From the NCBI RefSeq assembly GCF_017355855.1, contig NZ_JAFEWD010000001.1, forward strand, positions 558,001-622,000: a stretch of DNA of 64,000 bases, read 5' to 3'. This DNA is from Pedobacter sp. SYSU D00535. GTDB taxonomy: Bacteria; Bacteroidota; Bacteroidia; Sphingobacteriales; Sphingobacteriaceae. The position numbers were made by a program, and so were the translations under genes. The notes under the pieces were generated by a model. The model worked only from the letters and a program-made list of their open reading frames with translations, was not told the origin of the DNA and searched no databases. Positions 7,411-16,144 of the stretch are shown piece after piece (position 1 is the first letter of the stretch; each line of letters opens with the position of its first letter).

Positions 7411-9975
7411 TTAGAGATTAATTTGACTCCAGGGACTTCTTCTGCTTAGCTTCAAATCTTGTAAGATCGATGCCCGTACCCTGATATCGAAGCTATAGCT
7501 TTTGTATAATCCGAAGGGCACCCAGGTGAATGACATGTCCCAGCAATGCAAATCACGGAAGATGGAAAACTGAGTAGTAGAAAATTCATTCCGACTAAAG
7601 TCGTACCCTGAGTTGAAGGCAACCTTCCACTTAGGGGTCACACTTAAATCACCGTTGAAGTTAAGGGTATTGGTAATATACGAGCTAAGGTCGTTTTTTG
7701 AGTAGTTGAAACTATAAGATGCACTCAAGTTCCATGGAACACTAAAATCAACAAAGGCATTTGGATTACGCATAATCATTTGCAAATCCTGTTGCTGCTG
7801 CTGGCTCAGGTTAGGATTATTTTGCTGGTTAGCCAGGGCTTCCTGCCTTCGCTGCAACATACTTGAATTCAAACTAAAGCCGGTCGAAAACCCAAGCGAA
7901 GTTAGACGGGGAAGTCTGCCCTCTCTAAAGGTATAAGTATTTACTCTTCTCCCTACGCTATCAAGAACATAAGGATCAAGCACACCGTAGAAATTAATCC
8001 CTAACTTCTGCTTAAAAAATGCCGTCCTTCCACTAAAAGAAATAGTTGAGAGTTTGAACTCAGGGGCAAGAAAGTTATAATTACCAGCAAAAGACAAACC
8101 CTGAATAATAGGGATTTTTTCAGTGGCATTTGACGTATCACTTTTGGTTCGGACCTTTGCCTCGATATTGTTATCTATTGAAAAGCCAATTCCAGCGGCC
8201 CGGCCAGCACCTGGACCTCCATATACTGTTCCCTGGAAAGGTGAATATCTTTGGTTTGTTCCCGGCACGTCCTCATAAAACCCAAAACGATCAGAACTAA
8301 AATCCGGCCGATAGTTGAAGCTTACGGACGGAGTCACCACATGGCGAAGGGCAAGAAGTCGCCCTTTTCTAAAGTTCATCATTCCGTAGAATTTAGTTGA
8401 CATAGATGAGTTGAGTCCATATTCATAATTCCTCCGGAAGCCTTCGATTGTGTCCTTGACCACCAGCTGTTGGTTCTCGTTCAATCCATATTCATAGGTT
8501 TGCAAGGTCCAGCGCTCACTGTAATTCACCCCCGTACTAAACTGCAAATACTTCAACACATTAAAGTTTAGACTTACAGGAATATTATGTTGGATCCCAT
8601 TTCTGAAGTTCCCCAGGGTTTCCTTTCTGAAGATATTATACTCTTTTTCAGTCAACGTATTTGTTCCTGTCGCGCTATAGCCAACGGAGATTCGCTGATA
8701 CCATTTCTGCTCCCCAACCCGATCCTTAGAATCGAAGGGATTAAGAGTACTCATATTTAGGCTGAAGCTAGGCAGTTCAAGATATACTTCTTGTGTACTG
8801 ATATCTTGGCGGTGACTCATACTGGAACTGAAATTGAACAAGCCGTTACCAAAGGTTTTTCCGTAACTTATACTGGAAGCAAGTGTGTTCCGCGTAGCCA
8901 TATTGTAGTCGTAGGCATCTGTAGCCCCGCGGCGGCGCGAATAAGAACTGGTACCCACGTTGACATTTGCCGAGAAATTGGTGCCCGGATTTGCCGATTG
9001 ATTCTGAGTGTGGCTCCAAACAAGGTTAAAATCTTTGGCCGTTCCAGCAGACGGTGTACCCTCTACGCCGGTTTTGGTAGAGCGATAAGCAAAATTGAGC
9101 TGACCGTTGTACTTGTAATTCTTCCGATAACGAGCAAGTAAATTAGTTTCGTACGAACCTTGGCTATATAACGTCCCCAGAACTTCCGCGTCCCAATAGT
9201 CGTTAATACCGAAATACCAACCCAAACCCCTCATGAAAAATCCCTGAGTAGCATCTTCCCCAAACGTCGGGAATCTGAAACCAGAGGAGCGTTTGTTAGT
9301 TTTCGGGAAGAATCCGAAAGGTAAAATGGCTGGGATGGGAATATCTTCAATAACCAGATAGGCCGGCCCACTTATCACTTGCTTCTCGGTTACTATACCT
9401 TTAGATATATGAATTCCGAAGTGCGGATGAGGCAGATTACAAGTGCTATAAATCCCGTCTTTAAAAGAAATTTCGTTATAAGGATTCTTCTTGGACTGCG
9501 CCGCCGAAATATACCCTCCTTCCACTTCTGTAAAAGAGCCATACGATTTTCCCTTTTTTGTTTCGAAGTTAAATACGAGTGAATCGGTGCTTATCGGCGA
9601 CTCCTCTCCCTGTTTGAATATAGGACGGCCGCGATAGCGCGAATTGCGATCTCTTAATCCACTCGCAAACAGTCTTTTATTTTTTTGATCCAGGCGGATA
9701 TAATCTGCAGACAACTCGAGATCCTCATAGGAAACCCGGGCCTTACCGTAAAGAAACACGATATTTCTATCTACACTAAATTTTATCGAATCTTCGGCAG
9801 TATAAGTTACTTCTGAGGCCAAGCCATTGGACGAAGCCGCCGCTGTAGACAGGGTATCCGAAACCGCAGTGGTATCCGATTGAACTTCTGGTTGTTGCGC
9901 ATGTAATTTCAAAGAAAACGCAACAAAAAGAACCAAAAACACGTATCTCAGAAAAAAGTTTTTACGGGGTTCCAA
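7411..9975 (-). CDS. lptD: LPS-assembly protein LptD-like outer-membrane protein
   Basis: The 854-residue protein has a signal peptide (cleavage near LHAQQ), then an OstA/LptA-like beta-jellyroll (about 50-150: VFLYGKARVSYEDLELSADY). A long C-terminal region rich in alternating aromatic strands fits the LptD beta-barrel. LptD inserts LPS into the outer leaflet of the outer membrane with LptE. The start is TTG at 9975; an in-frame stop lies only 15 bases upstream, so no earlier ATG is possible. It heads the lptD-cinA(-E2) transcription unit, divergent from the amidase genes. Bacteroidetes homologues are only weakly similar to the E. coli protein, so the name is by family architecture. Confidence 0.85.
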   Translation of the reverse strand: MEPRKNFFLRYVFLVLFVAFSLKLHAQQPEVQSDTTAVSDTLSTAAASSNGLASEVTYTAEDSIKFSVDRNIVFLYGKARVSYEDLELSADYIRLDQKNKRLFASGLRDRNSRYRGRPIFKQGEESPISTDSLVFNFETKKGKSYGSFTEVEGGYISAAQSKKNPYNEISFKDGIYSTCNLPHPHFGIHISKGIVTEKQVISGPAYLVIEDIPIPAILPFGFFPKTNKRSSGFRFPTFGEDATQGFFMRGLGWYFGINDYWDAEVLGTLYSQGSYETNLLARYRKNYKYNGQLNFAYRSTKTGVEGTPSAGTAKDFNLVWSHTQNQSANPGTNFSANVNVGTSSYSRRRGATDAYDYNMATRNTLASSISYGKTFGNGLFNFSSSMSHRQDISTQEVYLELPSFSLNMSTLNPFDSKDRVGEQKWYQRISVGYSATGTNTLTEKEYNIFRKETLGNFRNGIQHNIPVSLNFNVLKYLQFSTGVNYSERWTLQTYEYGLNENQQLVVKDTIEGFRRNYEYGLNSSMSTKFYGMMNFRKGRLLALRHVVTPSVSFNYRPDFSSDRFGFYEDVPGTNQRYSPFQGTVYGGPGAGRAAGIGFSIDNNIEAKVRTKSDTSNATEKIPIIQGLSFAGNYNFLAPEFKLSTISFSGRTAFFKQKLGINFYGVLDPYVLDSVGRRVNTYTFREGRLPRLTSLGFSTGFSLNSSMLQRRQEALANQQNNPNLSQQQQQDLQMIMRNPNAFVDFSVPWNLSASYSFNYSKNDLSSYITNTLNFNGDLSVTPKWKVAFNSGYDFSRNEFSTTQFSIFRDLHCWDMSFTWVPFGLYKSYSFDIRVRASILQDLKLSRRSPWSQINL

Positions 9976-9991
9976 AATATATCTCGAATAT

Positions 9992-9999
9992 TATTTTTG
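9992..9999 (+). promoter_or_regulatory. Candidate -7 box upstream of the first amidase
   Basis: TATTTTTG fits TAnnTTTG. Transcription would start at about 10005, downstream of the ATG at 10002, which argues for the ATG at 10026 as the true amidase start. No good -33 TTTG was seen. Confidence 0.4.
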
Positions 10000-10025
10000 C
10001 GATGTTTAATTACGGTTCAAAACTA

Positions 10026-10835
10026 ATGAAATTAATTCCACTGAAAAGATTGATTTGCTGCGTAGCGATACTCCTATCAATTCTTCCGTTGATTTCATTC
10101 ACTAATAACTCAAATGTAGCCCCCTATCGTATACGCACCATCGTAATTGATGCTGGTCACGGAGGAAAGGCTGCCGGGGCTACCGGCAAGTATTCGCTGG
10201 AAAAAAATATAGCACTAAGTGTAGCTTTAAAGTTAGGCAAAGTTATTCAAGAACAGCTACCGGGAGTGAAAGTTTTATATACACGTACTACGGACGTTAA
10301 TGTTGACTTCCACGAACGCATTGGCATTGCAAACAGAGCAAAGGCTGATCTTTTCATCTCAATCCATTGTAACTCCATGCCTGCGAATCTAAGTACCAGA
10401 ACGTCGACAAGAGGAGTCGAAACGTTTGTGGCTGGCTTCGGTCGGATTAATGAGCAGGACGTAGCCATCCGTGAAAACGCTGACATTCTTTTAGAAAAGG
10501 ACTATAAAGACAAGTACGACGGCTACGACCCGAACGATCCTGAGTCGATGATCGTTTTTTCACTTATGAAAAATGCCTTCCGCGAACAAAGCATCAAACT
10601 GGCCACCTGCATCCAGAATGAGTACGTGTCCAGCGGACGGATAAACAGAGGGGTAAAGGAACAAAATATCCTTGTACTACAACGTGCCGGGATGCCGGCC
10701 GTTCTTACAGAGATCGGCTTCATCAGTAATCCGGAGGAAGAAGATTACCTTAACTCCGAAACCGGTCAAAATGAAATAGCAATCAATATCGTCAAGGCGA
10801 TACAGGCTTATAAAAAACAGGTGGGAGATCAATAA
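10026..10835 (+). CDS. N-acetylmuramoyl-L-alanine amidase (Amidase_3), first tandem copy
   Basis: About 269 residues from the chosen ATG. A signal peptide (MKLIPLKRLICCVAILLS) leads into an Amidase_3 domain with all zinc ligands visible: His in VIDAGHGG, Glu in SLEKNIALSVAL, His in DLFISIHCNSMP, and the catalytic Glu in LTEIGFISNPEEE. It cleaves the amide bond between MurNAc and the stem peptide in the periplasm. There is no AMIN or LysM targeting domain. A longer reading frame starts at 10002, but a -7 box ends at 9999 and the added residues precede a complete signal peptide, so 10026 is preferred. A close paralogue follows after 75 bases. Confidence 0.93.
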   Translation: MKLIPLKRLICCVAILLSILPLISFTNNSNVAPYRIRTIVIDAGHGGKAAGATGKYSLEKNIALSVALKLGKVIQEQLPGVKVLYTRTTDVNVDFHERIGIANRAKADLFISIHCNSMPANLSTRTSTRGVETFVAGFGRINEQDVAIRENADILLEKDYKDKYDGYDPNDPESMIVFSLMKNAFREQSIKLATCIQNEYVSSGRINRGVKEQNILVLQRAGMPAVLTEIGFISNPEEEDYLNSETGQNEIAINIVKAIQAYKKQVGDQ

Positions 10836-10910
10836 TCCCGCTATAATTAATTAACATTTTTAATACATCTTCGAAGAAAACAACGTTCTTCTGTTAAATC
10901 CAGACGAGAT

Positions 10911-11714
10911 ATGGGGAGATTTTTCACACGTTTATTTTTTACAGTACTTTCTTTAACCATTATAGCATCAGAGATATCTTTCGCAGTTGATACTCCGCCA
11001 AGTCCTTATCGAATTAAGACAATCGTGGTGGATGCAGGACATGGCGGCAAAGATGGCACTACCAGAGGGTTGATTGCGCGGGAGAAGGATGTTGCCCTGC
11101 AGGTTGCTTTGCGCCTGGGGAAGATAATCGAAGAGAATCTGAAAGACGTTAAGGTTGTGTACACACGTACTGAAGACGTTTTCATCCCTCTATACGAGCG
11201 CATTGGTTTAGCAAATCGCGTGAAAGCCGACCTTTTTATCTCGATCCACTGTAACTCCATGCCCTCAAGCATGCGCAATAGAACGGCAGTAAAGGGTACT
11301 GAAACTTTTGTTGCAGGATTTAATCGGCTGAACGAGCAGGACGTAGCGTTGAAAGAAAACGCCTCGATTTTGCTGGAGCAGAATTACAAAGACAACTATG
11401 ATGGTTACGATCCGAATGACCCTGCCAGTGTCATTGTGTTCTCGTTAATGAAAAATGCGTTCCGGGATCAGAGTATTAAATTAGCATCGCTAATGCAGGA
11501 AGAATATGTTGCAACAGGGCGGGTGAACAGAGGCGTTAAAGAACAGGGGTTAGCAGTATTGCAAAGGGCGGCAATGCCGGCCGTCTTAACAGAGATTGGA
11601 TTTATCAGTAATCCACAGGAAGAAGAATATATGGTGTCTGAATACGGGCAAAACGAAATTGCCAATTGTTTGTTAAAAGCTATCCAAGCTTACAAGAAAC
11701 AGGTAGAGCTTTAA
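10911..11714 (+). CDS. N-acetylmuramoyl-L-alanine amidase (Amidase_3), second tandem copy
   Basis: The 267-residue protein has a signal peptide (MGRFFTRLFFTVLSLTIIAS) and an Amidase_3 domain colinear with the preceding gene: VVDAGHGGKDG, AREKDVALQVAL, DLFISIHCNSMP and LTEIGFISNPQEEE keep all zinc and catalytic residues. Long stretches are identical to the first copy (for example YDGYDPNDP, VIVFSLMKNAF, LNEQDVAL versus INEQDVAI), which points to tandem duplication followed by divergence, strongest in the signal peptide and around the first loop. Both copies look active. It is followed closely by the mlaD-like gene. Confidence 0.93.
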   Translation: MGRFFTRLFFTVLSLTIIASEISFAVDTPPSPYRIKTIVVDAGHGGKDGTTRGLIAREKDVALQVALRLGKIIEENLKDVKVVYTRTEDVFIPLYERIGLANRVKADLFISIHCNSMPSSMRNRTAVKGTETFVAGFNRLNEQDVALKENASILLEQNYKDNYDGYDPNDPASVIVFSLMKNAFRDQSIKLASLMQEEYVATGRVNRGVKEQGLAVLQRAAMPAVLTEIGFISNPQEEEYMVSEYGQNEIANCLLKAIQAYKKQVEL

Positions 11715-11731
11715 TAACTCTATTTGTTAAT

Positions 11732-11739
11732 TATATTTG
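11732..11739 (+). promoter_or_regulatory. Candidate -7 box upstream of mlaD-like gene
   Basis: TATATTTG is an exact TAnnTTTG match. It lies inside the longest open frame (TTG at 11724) and supports initiation at the TTG at 11757, about 11 bases after the predicted transcript start. No clear -33 element. Confidence 0.4.
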
Positions 11740-11756
11740 ACAAAAACTTAGACACT

Positions 11757-12701
11757 TTGAAAATTACAAACGAAACTAAAGTCGGCATTTTAGCTGCCGT
11801 TGCTATTACTATATTAATCTTGGGATACAGCTTCCTTAAAGGAAACGACGTATTCTCTCGCGAGAATGAGTACTATGCACGATATGAAAGCGTGGAGGGC
11901 CTAACAGTCTCCAAGCCGGTTCTAGTTAACGGGTTCCAGATCGGGCGCGTCTCTGCCCTTACCCTTCAACCCAATGGGGAGATTGTAGCTCAGTTTAAGA
12001 TAAGTCCCGATTACGAAATACCTGCAAATACGATAGCCCGGTTAGAAAGTACAGATTTACTAGGTGGTAAAGCAATTATTTTTGATCTGGGCACTAGCAA
12101 TCAGTACGCGCAGGACGGGGATACATTGAAGGCCAATACAGAAAAAAATCTGATGGAACAGGTGCAGCCGGTACAAAAAAAGGCAGAAAGAATCATCTCG
12201 CGGCTTGATTCTATCCTTACCTCCGTTGACAACACCTTGAGTCCTGAATTTCAGAGGAATTTCAATAGCAGCTTCGCCAGCATAGCAAGAACGCTTCAAA
12301 CATTAGAAGCAACAACAAAAAAAGTAGACTATTTAGTGGGTACTGAAAGCCGTCGTCTTAATGCCATCTTCGCCAACCTCGAATCTGTTTCAGCAAATTT
12401 CAAGAATAACAACCAAAGGATTAATCACATTATGACTAATCTTGAAGGCGTAAGCGATAAATTTGCCAGAGCAGATTTCGAAAGAACTATTAATAGTGCG
12501 AATAAGGCAGTTGCCGATATGCAAGCCGCTATCGATAAAGTAAATAGTGGGCAAGGTTCATTAGGGAAGCTGGTAACTAACGACAGTCTTTACAATAATT
12601 TGAATAACTCCGCGGAAAATCTTAACAGATTGATGATCGATCTGAAAGCAAATCCGAAGCGTTACGTAAGCTTCTCTGTATTTGGAGGCCGCAAAGATTA
12701 A
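11757..12701 (+). CDS. mlaD: MCE/MlaD family protein, phospholipid transport substrate-binding component
   Basis: About 314 residues from the chosen TTG. An N-terminal membrane anchor (KVGILAAVAITILILGYSFL) is followed by one MCE domain (about 35-115: YARYESVEGLTVSKPVLVNG, QIGRVSALTL) and a helical tail with low-complexity coiled-coil character (about 130-290). MCE proteins form hexameric rings that pass lipids between the inner and outer membranes. The frame extends to a TTG at 11724, but MKITNETKVG at 11757 fits family N-termini and sits just downstream of a -7 box. The partner permease and ATPase (MlaE/MlaF) are not in the window. A good terminator follows. Confidence 0.9.
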   Translation: MKITNETKVGILAAVAITILILGYSFLKGNDVFSRENEYYARYESVEGLTVSKPVLVNGFQIGRVSALTLQPNGEIVAQFKISPDYEIPANTIARLESTDLLGGKAIIFDLGTSNQYAQDGDTLKANTEKNLMEQVQPVQKKAERIISRLDSILTSVDNTLSPEFQRNFNSSFASIARTLQTLEATTKKVDYLVGTESRRLNAIFANLESVSANFKNNNQRINHIMTNLEGVSDKFARADFERTINSANKAVADMQAAIDKVNSGQGSLGKLVTNDSLYNNLNNSAENLNRLMIDLKANPKRYVSFSVFGGRKD

Positions 12702-12721
12702 CCTGAAAGAATTTAATAAAT

Positions 12722-12752
12722 AAAAAGGCAAGCGACACCCGCTTGTCTTTTT
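12722..12752 (+). terminator. Terminator after mlaD-like gene
   Basis: AAAAAGGCAAGCG (12722-12734) pairs with CGCTTGTCTTTTT (12740-12752) around a five-base loop, with one G.T pair. The T tract continues as TTATTT. The flanking A and T tracts make it potentially bidirectional. Confidence 0.85.
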
Positions 12753-12791
12753 ATTTATACGACCTTTTGCAATCACCCCTATTAAATCGAG

Positions 12792-13244
12792 ATGTCTCAT
12801 ATTAAGAAAAAGCTCTTTTCTCATTGCCTCTCGCTGGCTGAGGAACGAATACGTACTTCTGAACAGGCTATTACATCGGCGCGAGAAGCTTCGGAGAACG
12901 ATACAAAAAGCAGTGCCGGCGATAAGTATGAAACCACCAGGGAAATGATGCAGCAAGAAATATCACGAAATGAGATTCAGCTATTAGAAGCAAGGAAACA
13001 AAAACACTTGTTAAGTTCAATCAATCCGGAACGGACCTGCACCAGGGCTGAGAATGGAAGTGTTGTGATAACAAATCAGGGAAGTTTTTATCTGGCGATC
13101 AGTGCAGGACAGGTGGTCATTGATGGGACAACTTACTATGTAATTTCCACAGCCTCTCCAATAGGACAGAGAATTACAGGATTGAAGCAGGGAGAATTTT
13201 TCCAGTTCAATAACAAAGAGTATCGGATAGAAGATATCTATTAA
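12792..13244 (+). CDS. GreA/GreB-like transcription-factor-fold protein
   Basis: The 150-residue protein has an N-terminal helical, charged part (about 1-85, likely a coiled coil rich in Glu, Arg and Gln) and a compact beta-rich C-terminal part (about 90-150: NGSVVITNQGSFYLAISAG, ASPIGQRITGLKQGE), similar in plan to GreA. SPIGQRITGLKQGE recalls the GreA C-terminal 'PIGRALLGKKVGD' segment. I infer an RNA polymerase-associated or Gre-like role. Some databases label such Bacteroidetes proteins '3-oxoacyl-ACP synthase', which the sequence does not support. It stands between two terminators, so it is a single-gene unit. Confidence 0.6.
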   Translation: MSHIKKKLFSHCLSLAEERIRTSEQAITSAREASENDTKSSAGDKYETTREMMQQEISRNEIQLLEARKQKHLLSSINPERTCTRAENGSVVITNQGSFYLAISAGQVVIDGTTYYVISTASPIGQRITGLKQGEFFQFNNKEYRIEDIY

Positions 13245-13300
13245 GTTAGGATGATGATCTTTGCTACAACATGTCGAATCGTTTCGAAAATATTAGCAAC

Positions 13301-13331
13301 AAAAAAGGGACTGAAAATTAATTCAGCCCCC
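13301..13331 (-). terminator. Terminator of the glycine-zipper lipoprotein gene
   Basis: On the minus strand GGGGCTGAA pairs with TTCAGTCCC (one mismatch) around a TTAATT loop and is followed by TTTTTT (13306-13301), 24 bases after the stop codon. Confidence 0.8.
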
Positions 13332-13354
13332 TTAACTAGTCAGAAATAAAAATT

Positions 13355-13882
13355 TTATTGCACACGACCTGTTTTCCGGTCCTTGGCCCTACCGATTGCA
13401 TATCCTGTACCTGCACCTACGACGGCTCCAATGATACCACCACGGGCGTCTTTCTTATCAATAAGAATACCAGTAACGGCTCCGGCACCTGCCCCAATAA
13501 CGGCGCCTTTAGCTGCTGCACTCCATCCTTTTTTACGTTGTACCTGTGGTTGATCATAATAGTAAGATTCAGATACTCCTTTTACATAAGTTCTGCGAGG
13601 GGTATTAGACGCATATACTACCCGGGTGCGGGCTGCTGCCTTTTGCTGCTGAACTTGTGCCGCTGCTGCTGCCACAGCTAATCTTTCTTTCTCTACAGCT
13701 GCCGCCCGTTCAAAACTATCGATACGGATGCTGTCTTTAAGAGCTTGCATTGAATACTGAAGAAGTTTAACTGAATCGCGGACGGCCGCCACTTCTGGAT
13801 TCACCTTAGCATTGTTGTTGCAGGCTGCAAATAAAGTTGTAGCCATAGCAAACGCGATTACTGCTGTTTTCATAAGATTCAT
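13355..13882 (-). CDS. Glycine-zipper lipoprotein
   Basis: The 175-residue protein starts with a signal ending in lipobox LFAAC (Cys20). An Ala/Gln/Glu-rich helical stretch (about 45-85) follows, then a basic linker, and at about 120-165 a glycine zipper (AVIGAGAGAVTGILIDKK, IIGAVVGAGTGYAIGRAK) of the YMGG/SlyB type. Such proteins sit in the outer membrane or periplasm and associate with membranes, often under stress; no enzymatic role is visible. The start could also be the ATG at 13873 (fourth residue), which would keep the signal intact. It is monocistronic with its own terminator. Confidence 0.75.
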   Translation of the reverse strand: MNLMKTAVIAFAMATTLFAACNNNAKVNPEVAAVRDSVKLLQYSMQALKDSIRIDSFERAAAVEKERLAVAAAAAQVQQQKAAARTRVVYASNTPRRTYVKGVSESYYYDQPQVQRKKGWSAAAKGAVIGAGAGAVTGILIDKKDARGGIIGAVVGAGTGYAIGRAKDRKTGRVQ

Positions 13883-14176
13883 TTTTTATTAGTGTGTGTA
13901 TTGTGTGTTTTAAAAGCCTTGCGGTACCAGCGCGATAGATGAGCTAATTCCGCATAATCTTTACAGAAAAAACAATGCCACAATTTTTAGGCTTTCGTTC
14001 TCTCTAATACTTGTTCGACCTTTACAGCAAAAAAAGGTTTAACTGACTATTTTTTGAAAACGTTGTCTTCGTCTCCTTATTGCTTTTATCAACTATGAAT
14101 TGGTATCACTAGCCGCCTGTCCTTTAAAAATATTTTATCTTCGCGACTTATTCCCTGCTAATATGGGATTGCAGCT

Positions 14177-14428
14177 ATGAAAGAACCATTTGACGTTGAA
14201 TTTGACAACCGTGTATATGCCATCTTCCCTGAAGAGGATAATACTTATACTGTATTTAAAGATGGACTAGAGTATATGAAGCTCCAGCAGGATACGGAAG
14301 GAGTTTGGATTCGTTTAGACCTCGATACCGATACCCCTCTTTTTGAGGAAGACACAGAAGCCAATGAAATAGGGAAAGCAATACTTGCTTATGAGCCTGA
14401 GCCCGACGAAGATCAGGATCAAGAATAA
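14177..14428 (+). CDS. Small acidic hypothetical protein
   Basis: 83 residues, strongly acidic, especially at the C-terminus (EPEPDEDQDQE). The N-terminal 60 residues alternate hydrophobic and polar residues (DVEFDNRVYAIFPEEDNTYT, VFKDGLEYMKLQQD) and suggest a small beta-sheet fold. No family was recognised. A near-consensus -7 box (TATCTTCG, 14136-14143) lies upstream. The 294 bases between this gene and the glycine-zipper gene hold only presumed promoters. Codon use looks like that of the neighbours, so I take it as real. Confidence 0.65.
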   Translation: MKEPFDVEFDNRVYAIFPEEDNTYTVFKDGLEYMKLQQDTEGVWIRLDLDTDTPLFEEDTEANEIGKAILAYEPEPDEDQDQE

Positions 14429-14505
14429 AAATGATTTCGCGGATCGATCTCTAATGAGGGAACGGTTCGCTCTGTTACTTTAAGGGGTAAGTAGAAACCT
14501 TGGAA

Positions 14506-14583
14506 CTAACGTTTCACTTTTCTTTTCCTCACGATCAGAAGTATCACAATAATTAAAATAGTAACGATCGCTTTTACTATCAT
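14506..14583 (-). CDS. Candidate 25-residue membrane peptide coupled to the GNAT gene
   Basis: The ATG overlaps the stop codon of the upstream acetyltransferase as ATGA (14583-14580), a classic coupling arrangement. The peptide has a hydrophobic helix of about 16 residues (AIVTILIIVILLIV core) followed by a strongly basic end RKRKVKR, which gives a positive-inside topology. At 25 residues it is below normal gene-caller limits and could be chance, but the overlap, the composition and the lack of other content between 14429 and 14580 favour a real small membrane protein. Function unknown. Confidence 0.35.
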   Translation of the reverse strand: MIVKAIVTILIIVILLIVRKRKVKR

Positions 14584-15110
14584 GGCTGTTTTCTTTTAAT
14601 CGAGAACCAATAGTGATCTCTTTCATTATACAAGAACAGATTCTCTGCAGAAAAGCCGAGCTTTTTTAAAATAGCTATAGATGCATGGTTGTTCGCATCC
14701 GCTATAGCGAACATCGTTTTTAGATTCATAACGTTAAACCCGTATTCAACCGCAGCTTTTGTTGCTTCGAAAGCATATCCCCGCCCCCAAAATTTTCTCA
14801 GCAGCCTGTATCCAATATCATAATAACCTGAGTAACCGTTCACTGTGTCTTTTATTAGCTTTAGTCCTGTCCAACCCACAAAACGTCCCTCTACTTTATC
14901 GACTATTGCCCATCTTCCCACACCGTTCTCCTCATATTGACTACGAATAAAGGCAATCATGTCTAGGCTCTGTTGCAGTTCGGCAATTGGTTTACCAAGG
15001 AAGGTTTGTACTTCAGGATCAGCATCCATTTCAAACATAGCTTCCGCATCGTCAAAAGTAATCTCCCGCAAGTACAGGCGCTCCGTCTCCAACACAATGT
15101 GATCGTTCAT
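14580..15110 (-). CDS. GNAT family N-acetyltransferase (RimJ/RimL-like)
   Basis: The 176-residue protein has the Acetyltransf_3 layout: ETERLYLREITFDDAEAMFE at the N-terminus, a central VGWTGLKLI strand, the acetyl-CoA loop region GYRLLRKFWGRGYAFEATKA (Q/RxxGxG/A type) near residue 105-125, and NHASIAILKKLGF near 145. Members acetylate protein N-termini, amino acids or small molecules; the substrate cannot be told. The stop overlaps the start of a tiny membrane peptide gene. Confidence 0.88.
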   Translation of the reverse strand: MNDHIVLETERLYLREITFDDAEAMFEMDADPEVQTFLGKPIAELQQSLDMIAFIRSQYEENGVGRWAIVDKVEGRFVGWTGLKLIKDTVNGYSGYYDIGYRLLRKFWGRGYAFEATKAAVEYGFNVMNLKTMFAIADANNHASIAILKKLGFSAENLFLYNERDHYWFSIKRKQP

Positions 15111-15339
15111 CGAATTATTTTTTTATAAAGAAAACAAACTAATATTAAAAACTCTTATAGAACAAATATCGCAGGGCGGCTTACACCTTTGTACTACCAG
15201 GTTCATTTAGATCGACAGGTCTTTATGCTCCTGGTATCTGCATTTTTACTGCTTAGCCCCCTTTCTCGTTAATCTAATCTACGGCCTTCAAAACCATCCT
15301 TCTTCAACCTTGTTTACATGGTAATTAGCACGCTACACT

Positions 15340-15780
15340 ATGGATTTAACACACAGAACGCCTGAAGATTATTTCAATGAACTGATTAACTGTATTGAAA
15401 AAGCAAACAGACAGTTTAAGGACTTCGACAAACATGCAACCGAAAACGCGACAGCCGATCGGCCTGATAAAGCTGCTGATTTTGTAGATACTTACTGTAC
15501 TGACTTTAATGATTCCTTGGAAGAAATTTTAACCACCCTTGGAGCTGCTAATGAAAACTTCTACTATACCTATGAATATGATGCCGTTGCTTATGAGATC
15601 TTAAATCTTGAGAAAGTGTTAGCAGACCTTCAGGCTCACAAGTCGATGTACATCGCCAGAATTAAGGAAGCTACTGTATTTGTTCCTCAAGGTTCGTTAG
15701 CGGTTTGGATAGATGACTTTGAGGATTTACAGGACATTTCAGACGAATTGGAAGAAAGATTTTCTGGTATAGGGATTTAA
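15340..15780 (+). CDS. Hypothetical protein, mostly helical
   Basis: 146 acidic residues with long predicted helices (EDYFNELINCIEKANRQFKD, SLEEILTTLGAANENFYYTY, EYDAVAYEILNLEKVLADLQ) and no signal peptide or membrane segment. No domain was recognised. The 229-base region upstream carries no gene; it contains a 7-bp inverted repeat TACCAGG (15195-15201) and CCTGGTA (15230-15236) of unknown meaning. It converges with the DUF3820 gene, 12 bases apart. Confidence 0.65.
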   Translation: MDLTHRTPEDYFNELINCIEKANRQFKDFDKHATENATADRPDKAADFVDTYCTDFNDSLEEILTTLGAANENFYYTYEYDAVAYEILNLEKVLADLQAHKSMYIARIKEATVFVPQGSLAVWIDDFEDLQDISDELEERFSGIGI

Positions 15781-15792
15781 GAAGCCAGAGCT

Positions 15793-16011
15793 TCAATGCG
15801 ATTTGTTTTTTAAAGGTGCAATCAAATACTCCAGGCCATTCAATTTAATTTCGTACATCGTATGTAAAAGCATGCCCAGTTTTCCTGTCGGGAAGCCTTT
15901 GGAATGGTACCATACTAAATAAGGCTCAGGCAAATTGCACAACAACGTCCCTTTGTATTTACCGTACGGCATCCTCATCGTAACCAGTTCCATCAGTGCT
16001 TCTGAATTCAT
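15793..16011 (-). CDS. DUF3820 family protein
   Basis: 72 residues from the ATG at 16011. MPYGKYKGTLLCNLPEPYLV, followed by WYHSKGFPTGKLGMLL, is the DUF3820 pattern, a small domain of about 65 residues found in bacteria and related to a putative quorum-sensing-regulated factor fold. Its biochemical role is unknown. The frame extends to 16041, but the extra ten residues are not seen in the family, so the internal ATG is preferred. Confidence 0.75.
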   Translation of the reverse strand: MNSEALMELVTMRMPYGKYKGTLLCNLPEPYLVWYHSKGFPTGKLGMLLHTMYEIKLNGLEYLIAPLKNKSH

Positions 16012-16144
16012 ACGGCAAAGATAAAAACCCACCACGAACAATGGGGGTTTTTAAAGTTTCACCAGAGAAATTTGTTGGGAAAATTGAAGTTGGGAAGGAA
16101 GCCCCTCTCCAACTGCGGCGCTTCCTTTCTTTTCGACATGGCCG

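Noticed and set aside
15195-15236. Inverted repeat TACCAGG/CCTGGTA upstream of the hypothetical gene at 15340
   Set aside because: Only seven base pairs with a 28-base spacer; too common by chance to call an operator or terminator.
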